A stretch of 37,299 bases of DNA from the NCBI GenBank assembly GCA_947476275.1, contig CANJPQ010000039.1, positions 1 through 37,299 of the forward strand, given 5' to 3'. Numbering within the stretch: the first letter of the stretch is position 1; every line of letters starts with the position of its first letter. Of the stretch, positions 18,413 through 26,070 are shown in pieces. This stretch comes from Fidelibacterota bacterium. GTDB lineage: Bacteria > Pseudomonadota > Alphaproteobacteria > Rhodospirillales > Rhodospirillaceae. The notes under the pieces are model-generated. The model saw only the letters and a list, made by a program, of their open reading frames with translations, made no database searches and had not been told where the DNA came from. The translations under genes were made by a program, and so were the position numbers.

Positions 18413-19078
18413 ATGTGGAAAATCCATTCCGTCGTTCTCATCCCAGCCTGCATCCTGCTGCTTGTTGGGCTGTCGGGCGCGTCGTGGATTTCGGGCGGCT
18501 TTCTCGACCGATGGTTCGGCGATCTCGACATCTGGCTGCAAGGCGGATTGTCCTATCCAACGCTTGCGGCCTTGGCGCTCGGCTTCCTGTTCGCCTACGC
18601 GGTGTTCGGCCTGCTGCTGCTCACCAAGTACTTCAGCCTGATGCGCTGGCTGGTCCGCCTGAGCGATCTGTGGACCGACGGTGTGGCCGCCCATGCGGAC
18701 GGCCTGGCGCTCGCCACCGACGCCCAGGTCACGGCCTGGGTCGAGCGGCGTTATGTCGGCTGGCATAACCGGGTCGTCGATGCCCTGGAGACGGTTTCGC
18801 CCCAGGAAGCCCTGTACTTCGCCGCCACCACCAGCGGCACCGCGACGGAATCAGACGGCTCCAGCAACGCCGGCAGCGCCTACCGCAGCGCTTTTCACAG
18901 GACAAACGTCCAGGCCATGAGCCTGGAACTCGCCAAACTGCGCACGATCATCGATCGCCAGCACGGCCGGTTGAACCCGGTCGTGGCGGCGTTCGTGATC
19001 CGGCTTCAGGGCCTACAGGGCCAAACCTTCGGCCACATTCCCCGTGCCCGGGAATTCACGGACACCGGCGAACGTTGA
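18413..19078 (+). CDS. Conserved-looking two-TM membrane protein of unknown function
   Basis: A 221-residue protein with two hydrophobic segments, about residues 5-28 and 50-72, followed by a soluble region with a Ser/Thr/Gly-rich linker and a C-terminal helix (LAKLRTIIDRQHGRLN). I do not recognise a family. ATG 18413 (MWKIHSVV) is chosen because it places the first hydrophobic segment at the N-terminus; a GTG at 18344 would add 23 residues. Its last 66 bases overlap the end of the RHH gene on the other strand, so the two 3' ends are antisense to each other. Confidence 0.7.
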   Translation: MWKIHSVVLIPACILLLVGLSGASWISGGFLDRWFGDLDIWLQGGLSYPTLAALALGFLFAYAVFGLLLLTKYFSLMRWLVRLSDLWTDGVAAHADGLALATDAQVTAWVERRYVGWHNRVVDALETVSPQEALYFAATTSGTATESDGSSNAGSAYRSAFHRTNVQAMSLELAKLRTIIDRQHGRLNPVVAAFVIRLQGLQGQTFGHIPRAREFTDTGER

Positions 19079-19255
19079 GGTGGCGGCTTGCGGCGAAGGG
19101 CTGGAAGGCTCCGTGCCGTATTTCTGCACAGCCTGGTGCGCGCCTTCGATCAGCAGCGAATGGATCGACACGCGGCGGTCGAACGCGATCTGCCGCAGCG
19201 CGGCATGCAGGTCGCGGTCAAGGCGCACCGATGTCATAACGAGCGATTGGTTCAT
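19013..19255 (-). CDS. Orphan ribbon-helix-helix (CopG/Arc-type) regulator
   Basis: An 80-residue protein whose residues 7-47 form a ribbon-helix-helix fold: a beta strand TSVRLDRDLH, then helices ALRQIAFDRR and SIHSLLIEGAHQAVQKYG. This dimer fold binds DNA in the major groove and is common in antitoxins and plasmid-type regulators. No toxin gene is adjacent. The C-terminal 33 residues are low-complexity. It starts at ATG 19255, and 11-base-spaced tandem GCGCACTAT repeats lie 30-50 bases upstream, a likely autoregulatory operator. Its 3' end overlaps the two-TM gene in antisense. Confidence 0.75.
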   Translation of the reverse strand: MNQSLVMTSVRLDRDLHAALRQIAFDRRVSIHSLLIEGAHQAVQKYGTEPSSPSPQAATSTFAGVREFPGTGNVAEGLAL

Positions 19256-19284
19256 GAGAGTGCCTCCGGGGGTAAGCGCAACGG

Positions 19285-19304
19285 GCGCACTATGAGCGCA
19301 CTAT
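19285..19304. promoter_or_regulatory. Tandem GCGCACTAT operator-like repeat
   Basis: GCGCACTAT occurs at 19285-19293 and again at 19296-19304, exactly 11 bases apart, so both copies lie on the same face of the DNA. They sit upstream of the ribbon-helix-helix gene start. Such tandem short sites, one helical turn apart, are typical of RHH repressors. Autoregulation is inferred. Confidence 0.5.
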
Positions 19305-19361
19305 TGGCTGCTACCGAAGCGCGATATTTTTCACCGCAGCGGGAACAAAATGTCTTAGCAC

Positions 19362-20129
19362 TCAGACATCGAGATGCATGCCGTCGAAGGCGGGCGTCAC
19401 GCCGACCGGCAGTTTGGACGTGAGCGTGTCGTAGTCCATCGTGTTGGACATGTGAGTTATCACGCTGCGACGGGGTTTTAGGCGCTCGATCCAGCCGAGC
19501 ACCTTGTCCAAATGGGCGTGTGTCGGGTGCGGCAGTTCCTGCAACGCGCCAACGATCCACACGGACAGATCGCCAAGTTGCGAAAATATCGCATCGTCAA
19601 AATCAAACACGTCGGTTGAGTAAGCGACGTCGCCGATGCGATAGCCCAGACTGGTCGAATAGCCGTGACTCTGCGGGAATGCGCGAATCGAAAGGCTGCC
19701 GACCGTGAACGGCTCTGTCCCGACCACATTGGGAATGAGCCACGGCCGAAAGAAAACCTGGCCTGGGGGAATTCCCTCGAAGGCATATCCGAAGCGGGTT
19801 TCCAGGGCTTTCAGGGTCTCCGCATCGCCGTAGATCGGGATCGGCGCTTGCATCAGCCGGTTGATCTCGCGCAATTCGTCGAGGCCGTGAATGTGGTCGG
19901 CGTGGCCGTGGGTGAAGAGCACCGCGTCCAGCCGCTTTACGCCGGCGTCCAGCAGTTGCTCGCGCAAGTCCGGCGAAGCATCGATCAGGACATTCGTATC
20001 GCCCTTGGTGACCAGGACCGAGGCGCGCTGCCGCCGGTTCTTCGGGTTGGCGGGGTCGCACTGCCCCCAGCCGCTCGAAATCGACGGTACACCGGGTGCG
20101 TACCCGCATCCGAGAATGGTGATTTTCAT
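19362..20129 (-). CDS. MBL-fold metallo-hydrolase (PhnP-like)
   Basis: A 255-residue metallo-beta-lactamase-fold phosphodiesterase-like enzyme. The zinc or manganese ligands are in THGHADHIHGLDEL (HxHxDH), PQSHG (later His), YSTDVFDFDD (Asp) and THMSN. The N-terminus ILGCGYAPGVPSISSGWG and the cysteine in GQCDP match PhnP-like proteins. ATG 20129 is used; a TTG at 20147 would add six residues. It lies downstream of tatD on the same strand, separated by 59 bases. Substrate unknown; cyclic phosphate or nucleotide phosphodiesters are possible. Confidence 0.88.
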   Translation of the reverse strand: MKITILGCGYAPGVPSISSGWGQCDPANPKNRRQRASVLVTKGDTNVLIDASPDLREQLLDAGVKRLDAVLFTHGHADHIHGLDELREINRLMQAPIPIYGDAETLKALETRFGYAFEGIPPGQVFFRPWLIPNVVGTEPFTVGSLSIRAFPQSHGYSTSLGYRIGDVAYSTDVFDFDDAIFSQLGDLSVWIVGALQELPHPTHAHLDKVLGWIERLKPRRSVITHMSNTMDYDTLTSKLPVGVTPAFDGMHLDV

Positions 20130-20188
20130 GGCGCGAGCATAACGCAATCACCCGTCACCACAGAAGCGGATGAGCGGCACGTTTCCGT

Positions 20189-20980
20189 TTACGCCGCCGC
20201 CTTCTTGAACAGCGCGAAGAAATTGGCTGTCGTTCGCTCCGCTAGCTCTGCCGTGCCGATGTTCTTCAATCCCGCCACGGTCGCCGCCGTATGGCCCACA
20301 TATGCCGGCTCATTGGTCTTGCCGCGATACGGCACCGGCGCGAGATACGGGCTGTCGGTTTCCACCAGCAGCCGATCCAGCGGTACGGTCTTCACCACGT
20401 CGCGCAGCGCATCGGCCTTCTTGAAGGTGACGATGCCGGAGATCGAGATATAGAGGCCAAGGTTCATCGCCAGATCCGCAAGCTCCTGACCGGAACTGAA
20501 GCAATGGATCACCCCGGTGAAGGCCCCTGCTCCCATTTCGTCTTTCAGAATGGCCGCCATCTCCGGGTCCGCATCGCGCGTGTGGATGATCACCGGCAGG
20601 CCGGCCACGCGGCTGGCAGCGATATGGGCGCGGAAAGACCGCTCCTGCTGTTCGCGCGGGCTGTGCTCGTAGAAAAAGTCGAGCCCGGTTTCTCCGAACG
20701 CCACGACTTTTGGATGCTGCGCCTTGTCGATCAGTGTGGCCGCATCGACCGCGATCTCGGTCGCCGCATCGTGCGGATGGATACCGACGCTGCAACTCAC
20801 CTCGGCAAACTTCTCCGCGGTCGCCAGCACCTTGTCGAAGGTGCTCATCTTCGTGCTGATGGTGAGCATGTGCCCCACGCCCGCATTCCGCGCCCGCGCC
20901 ATCACGCCTTCAATGTCGCCGGCAAGTTCCGGGAAATCGAGATGACAGTGGGAGTCGACGAGGGGGCGTTGGAGACTCAT
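20189..20980 (-). CDS. tatD: TatD-family metal-dependent deoxyribonuclease
   Basis: A 263-residue TIM-barrel hydrolase. Metal ligands are in DSHCHLDF, GIHPHD, GETGLDFFYE, IHTRDAD, HCFSSG and VETDSPYLAPVPYRG, the complete TatD set. Family members degrade DNA or trim RNA ends; despite the name, no link to Tat export is implied. ATG 20980 (MSLQRPLVDSHCH) is chosen; the frame extends upstream into the repeat. It belongs to the minus-strand block with holB-metG, typical of many bacteria. Confidence 0.95.
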   Translation of the reverse strand: MSLQRPLVDSHCHLDFPELAGDIEGVMARARNAGVGHMLTISTKMSTFDKVLATAEKFAEVSCSVGIHPHDAATEIAVDAATLIDKAQHPKVVAFGETGLDFFYEHSPREQQERSFRAHIAASRVAGLPVIIHTRDADPEMAAILKDEMGAGAFTGVIHCFSSGQELADLAMNLGLYISISGIVTFKKADALRDVVKTVPLDRLLVETDSPYLAPVPYRGKTNEPAYVGHTAATVAGLKNIGTAELAERTTANFFALFKKAAA

Positions 20981-21001
20981 GCGGCCACCCCACCCACAGT
21001 C

Positions 21002-21093
21002 GTCATCACCCGGCTTGTCCGGGTGATCCATTCATCAGCACGCACGGCCCGTGCGGATGAACCATGGATGGCCCGGATTAACCGGGCCATGAC
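21002..21093. repeat. Paired palindromic intergenic repeat, copy 2
   Basis: Between tatD and metG. The first hairpin has perfect arms ATCACCCGG / CCGGGTGAT (21005-21013, 21019-21027). The second has perfect arms ATGGCCCGG / CCGGGCCAT (21068-21076, 21082-21090). The outer ends are GTCATC... and ...CATGAC, inverted to each other. The layout is the same as in copies 1 and 3. Confidence 0.8.
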
Positions 21094-21122
21094 AGCGGAG
21101 GGTGTGGCGACGCCGCTCGCCA

Positions 21123-22673
21123 TCACCCCTTCCCGCCCACCTTCGGATCGCCATAGCGCGGGAACACGCCCTGCGGCGTCGGCAATGTCGTGCCGCCTTT
21201 GACCGCATGGTCCTTCGTCAAATGCGCAAACGTGCGCGCATCCGCCGGCACCGCCAGCTGATCGAGCATCTTCGCCGCGGAATCCGGCACGAACGGCTGC
21301 ATCAAGATCGCGATGTGGCGCACGCACTCTGCCAGCACCCAAAGCACGGTGTTCATGCGCGCGGGGTCGGTCTTGCGCAGGGCCCATGGCGCCTGCTTGT
21401 CGACATACGCATTGGCTTCGCGCACGACGATCCAGATCGCATCCAGCGCTTCATGGAAGGACTGCTTGTCGAACGCCGGTCGGCAGTCAGCCAGCATCCC
21501 GGCAGCGTGGGCGAGCAGGACCTCGTCTTCGGTGGTGAGATCGCCCGCGGCCGGCAGCACGCCGCCCAGGTTCTTGCCGATGAACGACAAGAAGCGCTGC
21601 GCCAGGTTGCCGAGTTCATTAGCGAGTTCGCCGTTGATCTTCTGGCCGATGGACGCTTCGCTGAAGTCGCCGTCGCTGCCGAAGGAGACTTCGCGCATCA
21701 GGAAGTAGCGCATCTGATCGAGGCCGTATTTTTCCACGAGCGCGCCGGCATCGATCGCATTGCCAAGGGACTTGGACATCTTCTGTCCTTCCACCGTCCA
21801 CCAGCCGTGGGCGAACACGCGCTTCGGCAGCGGCAGATCCGCCGCCATCAGGAAGGCGGGCCAGTACACTGCGTGGAAGCGGATGATGTCCTTGCCGACA
21901 ACGTGAACCGCATTCGGCCAAAACGACGCCATCTCCGGCGTTGCGTTCGGATATCCCAGAGCCGTGATGTAGTTCGTCAGCGCGTCGATCCACACGTACA
22001 TGACGTGCTTCGGATTGCCCGGCACCGGCACGCCCCAGGAAAACGTGGTGCGAGAGATCGACAAGTCGCGCAAGCCACCGGCGACAAAGCTGCGCACTTC
22101 GTTCAGGCGGCTCTTAGGCCCGACGAAATCCGGATGGGCGTCGTAGAGTTCCAGGAGCTTGTCCTGCCACGCCGACAGGTCGAAGAAGTAACTCTCCTCC
22201 TCGACCCACTCCACCGGCGCCCTGGTGGGGGCCAGCCTGCTTCCGTCCGGCGCCTTCGTCAGTTCGCCTTCGTCGAAGTACGCCTCGTCGCGCACCGAGT
22301 ACCAGCCGGAATACTTGTCGAGCCGGATGTGGCCGTTGGCCTCCAGCTTCTTCCAGAGCGCTTGGCAGGAGGCGATATGCCGCGGCTCCGTTGTGCGGAT
22401 AAAATCGTCGTTCGAGATGTTCAGCGTCTTGGCCAAGTCGCGGAACACCTGCGAATTCGCATCCGCCAGCGCCTGCGGCGTGGTGCCCTTCTCCGCCGCG
22501 ACGCGCGCGACCTTCTGGCCGTGCTCGTCCGTCCCGGTCAGGAACTTGACGTCAAACCCGTCCAGCCGCTTGAACCGCGCCATCACGTCGCAAGCGATCG
22601 TGGTGTAGGCGTGCCCGATATGGGGCCGATCGTTCACGTAGTAGATCGGCGTGGTGATAAAAAATGCGGCCAA
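21123..22673 (-). CDS. metG: Methionyl-tRNA synthetase
   Basis: A 516-residue class I aminoacyl-tRNA synthetase that charges initiator and elongator tRNA-Met. It has the HIGH motif as PHIGHAYT near the N-terminus (about 18-25), KMSKS at GQKMSKSLGN, and the Met-binding ITTPIYYVND start. The connective-peptide region (YSVRDEAYFDEGEL) lacks the zinc-knuckle cysteines, so it is the shorter zinc-free type. I chose TTG 22673 (AAFFITTPIYY) because CGGAGCG lies 9 bases upstream; no ATG fits the domain start. There is no C-terminal tRNA-binding extension. Confidence 0.96.
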   Translation of the reverse strand: MAAFFITTPIYYVNDRPHIGHAYTTIACDVMARFKRLDGFDVKFLTGTDEHGQKVARVAAEKGTTPQALADANSQVFRDLAKTLNISNDDFIRTTEPRHIASCQALWKKLEANGHIRLDKYSGWYSVRDEAYFDEGELTKAPDGSRLAPTRAPVEWVEEESYFFDLSAWQDKLLELYDAHPDFVGPKSRLNEVRSFVAGGLRDLSISRTTFSWGVPVPGNPKHVMYVWIDALTNYITALGYPNATPEMASFWPNAVHVVGKDIIRFHAVYWPAFLMAADLPLPKRVFAHGWWTVEGQKMSKSLGNAIDAGALVEKYGLDQMRYFLMREVSFGSDGDFSEASIGQKINGELANELGNLAQRFLSFIGKNLGGVLPAAGDLTTEDEVLLAHAAGMLADCRPAFDKQSFHEALDAIWIVVREANAYVDKQAPWALRKTDPARMNTVLWVLAECVRHIAILMQPFVPDSAAKMLDQLAVPADARTFAHLTKDHAVKGGTTLPTPQGVFPRYGDPKVGGKG

Positions 22674-23045
22674 GACAATGCGCTCCGGGGGATTTCGTGC
22701 GACGGATATAGAGTTGTTTGCGGGGCAAGTCACCTTGCCTCCCCCACTCTTGTCACCCCGGCGAAGGCCGGGGTCCACTTCTCAGGGTGCATGAGCGTTA
22801 CGAGAGGCACGGGTTCGTTGATCAGTGGATCCCGGCCTTCGCCGGGATGACAGGTGGTGGCAACGGCACACACCGCGACATTGGACGGATTGCCCCGCCC
22901 GCGCTATGTTCTTCGATTGTTCTTTCGCATCGTAAATCGGAACGCCACGCCGGAAAATTTTCGCGCGTATTTCGCGCGATAAAACGCGCGGGGGAATCAG
23001 CGATTTTGGAGTCTTTTTGCGCGTTCTGGCGGCCTCGGCCGCGCG
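22674..23045. other. 372-base gap between holB and metG: repeat and CGCGCG cluster
   Basis: No gene is visible. The part nearest metG holds the paired palindrome at 22752-22852. Further right, TTTCGCGCG occurs at 22959-22967 and 22970-22978, 11 bases apart, followed by AAAACGCGCG at 22981-22990. These could be a regulator site for metG. The end next to holB (about 23000-23045) is unremarkable. Confidence 0.6.
22752..22852. repeat. Paired palindromic intergenic repeat, copy 3
   Basis: The first hairpin has arms ACCCCGGC / GCCGGGGT (22755-22762, 22767-22774) around GAAG. The second has arms ATCCCGGC / GCCGGGAT (22829-22836, 22841-22848) around CTTC. The two units are inverted relative to each other, with outer ends GTCA and TGAC. 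This is the GTCACCCCGGCGAAGGCC-type sequence known from many alphaproteobacterial genomes. Confidence 0.85.
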
Positions 23046-24158
23046 TTACGCAGCCCGGCCCTGGGCGGTGGCCTCGAGGCTGAGCAGGATGCTGAGCAAG
23101 GCCCGCTTCTTGTCGACGTTCACCGCCTCGGCTCGGGTTGTCATATGGCCGATCTGGGCCCAGGCGTCCGCCCAGGCCGCCGGCGGCGCCGCCGCCAGCA
23201 AGCGCTGCACAAGGGCCCGCTCGCCGGGAGCAGCCTCCGCGGCCGTGTCCAAGGTCTCTCGGGCGCCAAGGGTCACCATACGCGCCAGCCACCAGTTCAG
23301 CAGGCCGGTCAGGGTGCGGAAGGCATCGCCCCGGATCGCCTTCTCGCTCAAGGCATGGAGCCGGGTGATGTTCAGCCGCGGCAGTTCTCCGAGGATCGAC
23401 ATCAGCTCCGCGAAAAGCGCGACGCCGCCCTCGTCGTCCAGTTCCAGCGCCCGGCCGATGGAGCCGTCCGCCAGCAGACTCAGTGCGACTACCTCGCCCG
23501 ACTTCAGGGATGGCCGATAGCGATTGAGCAGAATGGTGACCTGCTGGGAGGTCAGCGGCTTGAGATCGAGCCGGCGGCAGCGCGAGCGGATGGTCGGCAA
23601 CAACCGGTCCGGATTGTGCGCCACCAGGAACAGCAAAGCGCGTTTAGGTGGTTCCTCAAGAACCTTCAGTACTGCATTGGCAGAATTGGGGTTCATCTCA
23701 TCCGCGGCGTCTATAACGATTGTGCGCCACGCGCCTTCCGAAGGCGTCATGGACAGGAAGCTCCCGACCTCGCGGATGTCGTCCACGGCGATGGTCGTTT
23801 TGCGCTTGGTCATCTTCGAATCCGACCACCCGCGCTCGACCGCGCGGAAGTCGCCATGGCCTTGCGCGGCCACCCGTTTGAATACCGGATGCTCGGGGCT
23901 CATCTTGAGGGTCTTGGGCGCCGGCGGGCCGCCGAACATATCCGGTGGCGCGGGCTCTGCGGTTTGCGTCAGGGCAAAGCGCGCCATGCGATAGGCCAGC
24001 GTCGCCTTGCCGATGCCGCGCGGCCCGCAGATCAGCCAGGCGTGCGCCAACCGTCCGCCGGACCAGGCGCCGAGGTAGTCCCGTTCCGCCGCCTCGTGCC
24101 CGATCAAGTCCGGGTTGAGGCGCGGATGCAGGATGTCAGGATCGCGCTCGGCCGGCAT
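23046..24158 (-). CDS. holB: DNA polymerase III delta' subunit
   Basis: A 370-residue clamp-loader subunit. The AAA+ Walker A is GPRGIGKAT, where the residue after Lys is Ala, so ATP hydrolysis is probably weak or absent; delta' is normally a non-ATPase wrench. Sensor 1 and other motifs include EEPPKRALLFLVAHNPDRLLPTIRSRCRRLDL, the typical delta' SRC element. ATG 24158 (MPAERDPDIL) is used; it overlaps the end of tmk by 23 bases, the usual tmk-holB coupling. Confidence 0.94.
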   Translation of the reverse strand: MPAERDPDILHPRLNPDLIGHEAAERDYLGAWSGGRLAHAWLICGPRGIGKATLAYRMARFALTQTAEPAPPDMFGGPPAPKTLKMSPEHPVFKRVAAQGHGDFRAVERGWSDSKMTKRKTTIAVDDIREVGSFLSMTPSEGAWRTIVIDAADEMNPNSANAVLKVLEEPPKRALLFLVAHNPDRLLPTIRSRCRRLDLKPLTSQQVTILLNRYRPSLKSGEVVALSLLADGSIGRALELDDEGGVALFAELMSILGELPRLNITRLHALSEKAIRGDAFRTLTGLLNWWLARMVTLGARETLDTAAEAAPGERALVQRLLAAAPPAAWADAWAQIGHMTTRAEAVNVDKKRALLSILLSLEATAQGRAA

Positions 24159-24795
24159 TGAACGCTCTGATTTCGCAAGCGACGAGGGTCGCGGCGAGGA
24201 TGTCGTGATGGACTTGCTCAAGGGGCCGATTGGCGTCGATCACGCGGCATCGTCCTGGTTCGGCGGTTGCGATGGCGCGGAAGCCGTCCCGCAAGCGCTG
24301 ATGAAACACCACCGCCATGTTCTCATAGCGCGTCTCGTTTCCGGCGCGCGTTCCGGCGCGGGCAAGCCCGACCTCCACCGGCAGGTCGAGGATCAGTGTC
24401 AGGTCAGGCTGGAAGTTGCCGGCAATGGCCCGGTAGAGCGAAGCGAGCGTCGCGCGGTCGACCCCATGGCCGTAGCCCTGATAGGCCATGGTGGAATCGG
24501 CGAAGCGATCGGAGATCACGACCTTGCCTTGTGCGAGTGCCGGTTGGATGACCTTGGTCAGATGATCGCGCCGCGCGGCGGTGTTGAGCAGCGCCTCGGT
24601 CATTCCGTCCCAGCGGTTGGCATCCCCCTGCACCAGCAGCGCACGGATTGCCTCCGCGCCCGGCGATCCGCCGGGCTCGCGCGTCAATATCACCTCATGA
24701 CCGCGCGCGATCAGAACCTCGCGCAGCATTTTGGCCTGGGTGGACTTGCCGCCCCCCTCGCCGCCTTCGAGTGTGATGAATACGCCCCGGCCCAT
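24136..24795 (-). CDS. tmk: Thymidylate kinase
   Basis: A 219-residue kinase converting dTMP to dTDP. It has P-loop LEGGEGGGKSTQ near the start, TREPGG (DR/EPGG motif) and SDRFADSTMAYQGYGHG (DRY-type motif and lid). ATG 24795 (MGRGVFITLEGGE) has AAGG 6 bases upstream; a GTG at 24819 would add 8 residues. It overlaps holB downstream and follows the D,D-carboxypeptidase gene closely. Confidence 0.96.
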   Translation of the reverse strand: MGRGVFITLEGGEGGGKSTQAKMLREVLIARGHEVILTREPGGSPGAEAIRALLVQGDANRWDGMTEALLNTAARRDHLTKVIQPALAQGKVVISDRFADSTMAYQGYGHGVDRATLASLYRAIAGNFQPDLTLILDLPVEVGLARAGTRAGNETRYENMAVVFHQRLRDGFRAIATAEPGRCRVIDANRPLEQVHHDILAATLVACEIRAFNAGRARS

Positions 24796-24825
24796 GCGGG
24801 ACCTTACCACGGCAGGCACGTCCCG

Positions 24826-26052
24826 CTATTGCGCGGTTGCGGCCTTGGGCGCGGCGGGCGCCGCCGGAGCGGCCGGCGCTGCAGCCGGTGCGGTCGGCTT
24901 GGGCGGGCCGACGAAGATGTAACTCGCCGCGGCCTTCAACCGGCCGACGAAGCCAAGACGCTCCACATCCGCCGCCGCGACAAGCGGCACTTCGATCGGG
25001 TTCATGTCCTTGCCGGTCACGATCACCTTGCCGACTTCCGTACCCTTCTTCACCGGCGCCGGAAGCGGGCCTTGATAGACCACCTTCGCTTCGAGCGACT
25101 GCGCCGCAGATCGCGGCACGGTGACGATGACGTCCGATGCGATGGACAACGGCACCGACGACTGCGCGCCGAGCCACACGTCCGCATCGGTCACGGTCTC
25201 GCCGGTCTTGAACAGTTCGCGGTTCACGAACTCGCGGAATCCCCAGTCGAGCAGTTTGGCGCTCTCCTCGTCGCGATCGCGCATGCTGTTCATGCCGTTG
25301 AGCACGGCGATGAGGCGCCGTCCATTTCGCACGGCGGATGCGGTCAACCCGTAACCGGCCGCTTCCGTGTGGCCGGTCTTCAGTCCGTCTGCGCCGCTGC
25401 CCACGCGGTACAGCATCGGATTGCGGTTGCCCTGCGTGATGTTGTTGTAGGTGAACGAGGTCTCCGCATAGAGGGGATAGTATTCCGGGAAATCCTGGAT
25501 CAGCCGTTTGGCCAGCGTCGCGAGATCGCGCGCCGTCATGTACTGCTGTTCGTGCGGAAGGCCGGTCGAGTTGGCGAAGTGGCTGCTGGCAAGGCCGAGT
25601 TCCTTGGCCTTCTTGCTCATCTCGTCGGCGAAGGCTTCTTCGCTGCCGGATTCACCCTCGGCCAGCACGATGCACGCATCGTTGCCCGACTGGATGATTA
25701 CGCCGCGCAGCAGGTCCTCGACCTTCACCTTCTCGCCTGGGTTCAAGAACATGGTCGAACCGCCGCTCGCCGCGCCGCCGGTCTTCCAGGCGAATTGGCT
25801 AACGGTAAGTTCGTCCGTCATGCGCAGTTTGCCGGACTTCAGTGCGCTGTAGGTCATGTAGGTCGTCATGAGCTTGCTCATGGACGACGGCGGCATCTTC
25901 TCATCCGCGTTCTTCGCATCCAGCACCGCGCCGGTCTGGAAGTCGACGATGATGTACTGGCGGGCCTTGATGTCGATGCTCTGGCCCGGCGCCGCGGCCT
26001 GAGCCGAGAACGCGAACAGCGCTGCGAAGATAAAGGACGATATACGAGTCAT
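24826..26052 (-). CDS. D-alanyl-D-alanine carboxypeptidase (PBP5/6 type)
   Basis: A 408-residue exported penicillin-binding protein that trims the terminal D-Ala of peptidoglycan stem peptides. A signal peptide (about 1-20) precedes the S11-family domain: SxxK at Ser57-Lys60 (SMSK), SGN at 122-124, KTG at 225-227 followed by HTEAAGYG. A C-terminal beta domain (about 280-380) is followed by a low-complexity APA-repeat tail (APAAAPAAPAAPAAP) instead of a recognisable amphipathic anchor. It may be called dacA or dacC; I leave the symbol open. It lies between rlpA and tmk, suggesting co-regulation. Confidence 0.94.
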   Translation of the reverse strand: MTRISSFIFAALFAFSAQAAAPGQSIDIKARQYIIVDFQTGAVLDAKNADEKMPPSSMSKLMTTYMTYSALKSGKLRMTDELTVSQFAWKTGGAASGGSTMFLNPGEKVKVEDLLRGVIIQSGNDACIVLAEGESGSEEAFADEMSKKAKELGLASSHFANSTGLPHEQQYMTARDLATLAKRLIQDFPEYYPLYAETSFTYNNITQGNRNPMLYRVGSGADGLKTGHTEAAGYGLTASAVRNGRRLIAVLNGMNSMRDRDEESAKLLDWGFREFVNRELFKTGETVTDADVWLGAQSSVPLSIASDVIVTVPRSAAQSLEAKVVYQGPLPAPVKKGTEVGKVIVTGKDMNPIEVPLVAAADVERLGFVGRLKAAASYIFVGPPKPTAPAAAPAAPAAPAAPKAATAQ

Positions 26053-26070
26053 GACAATCCGGAGCTGAAC

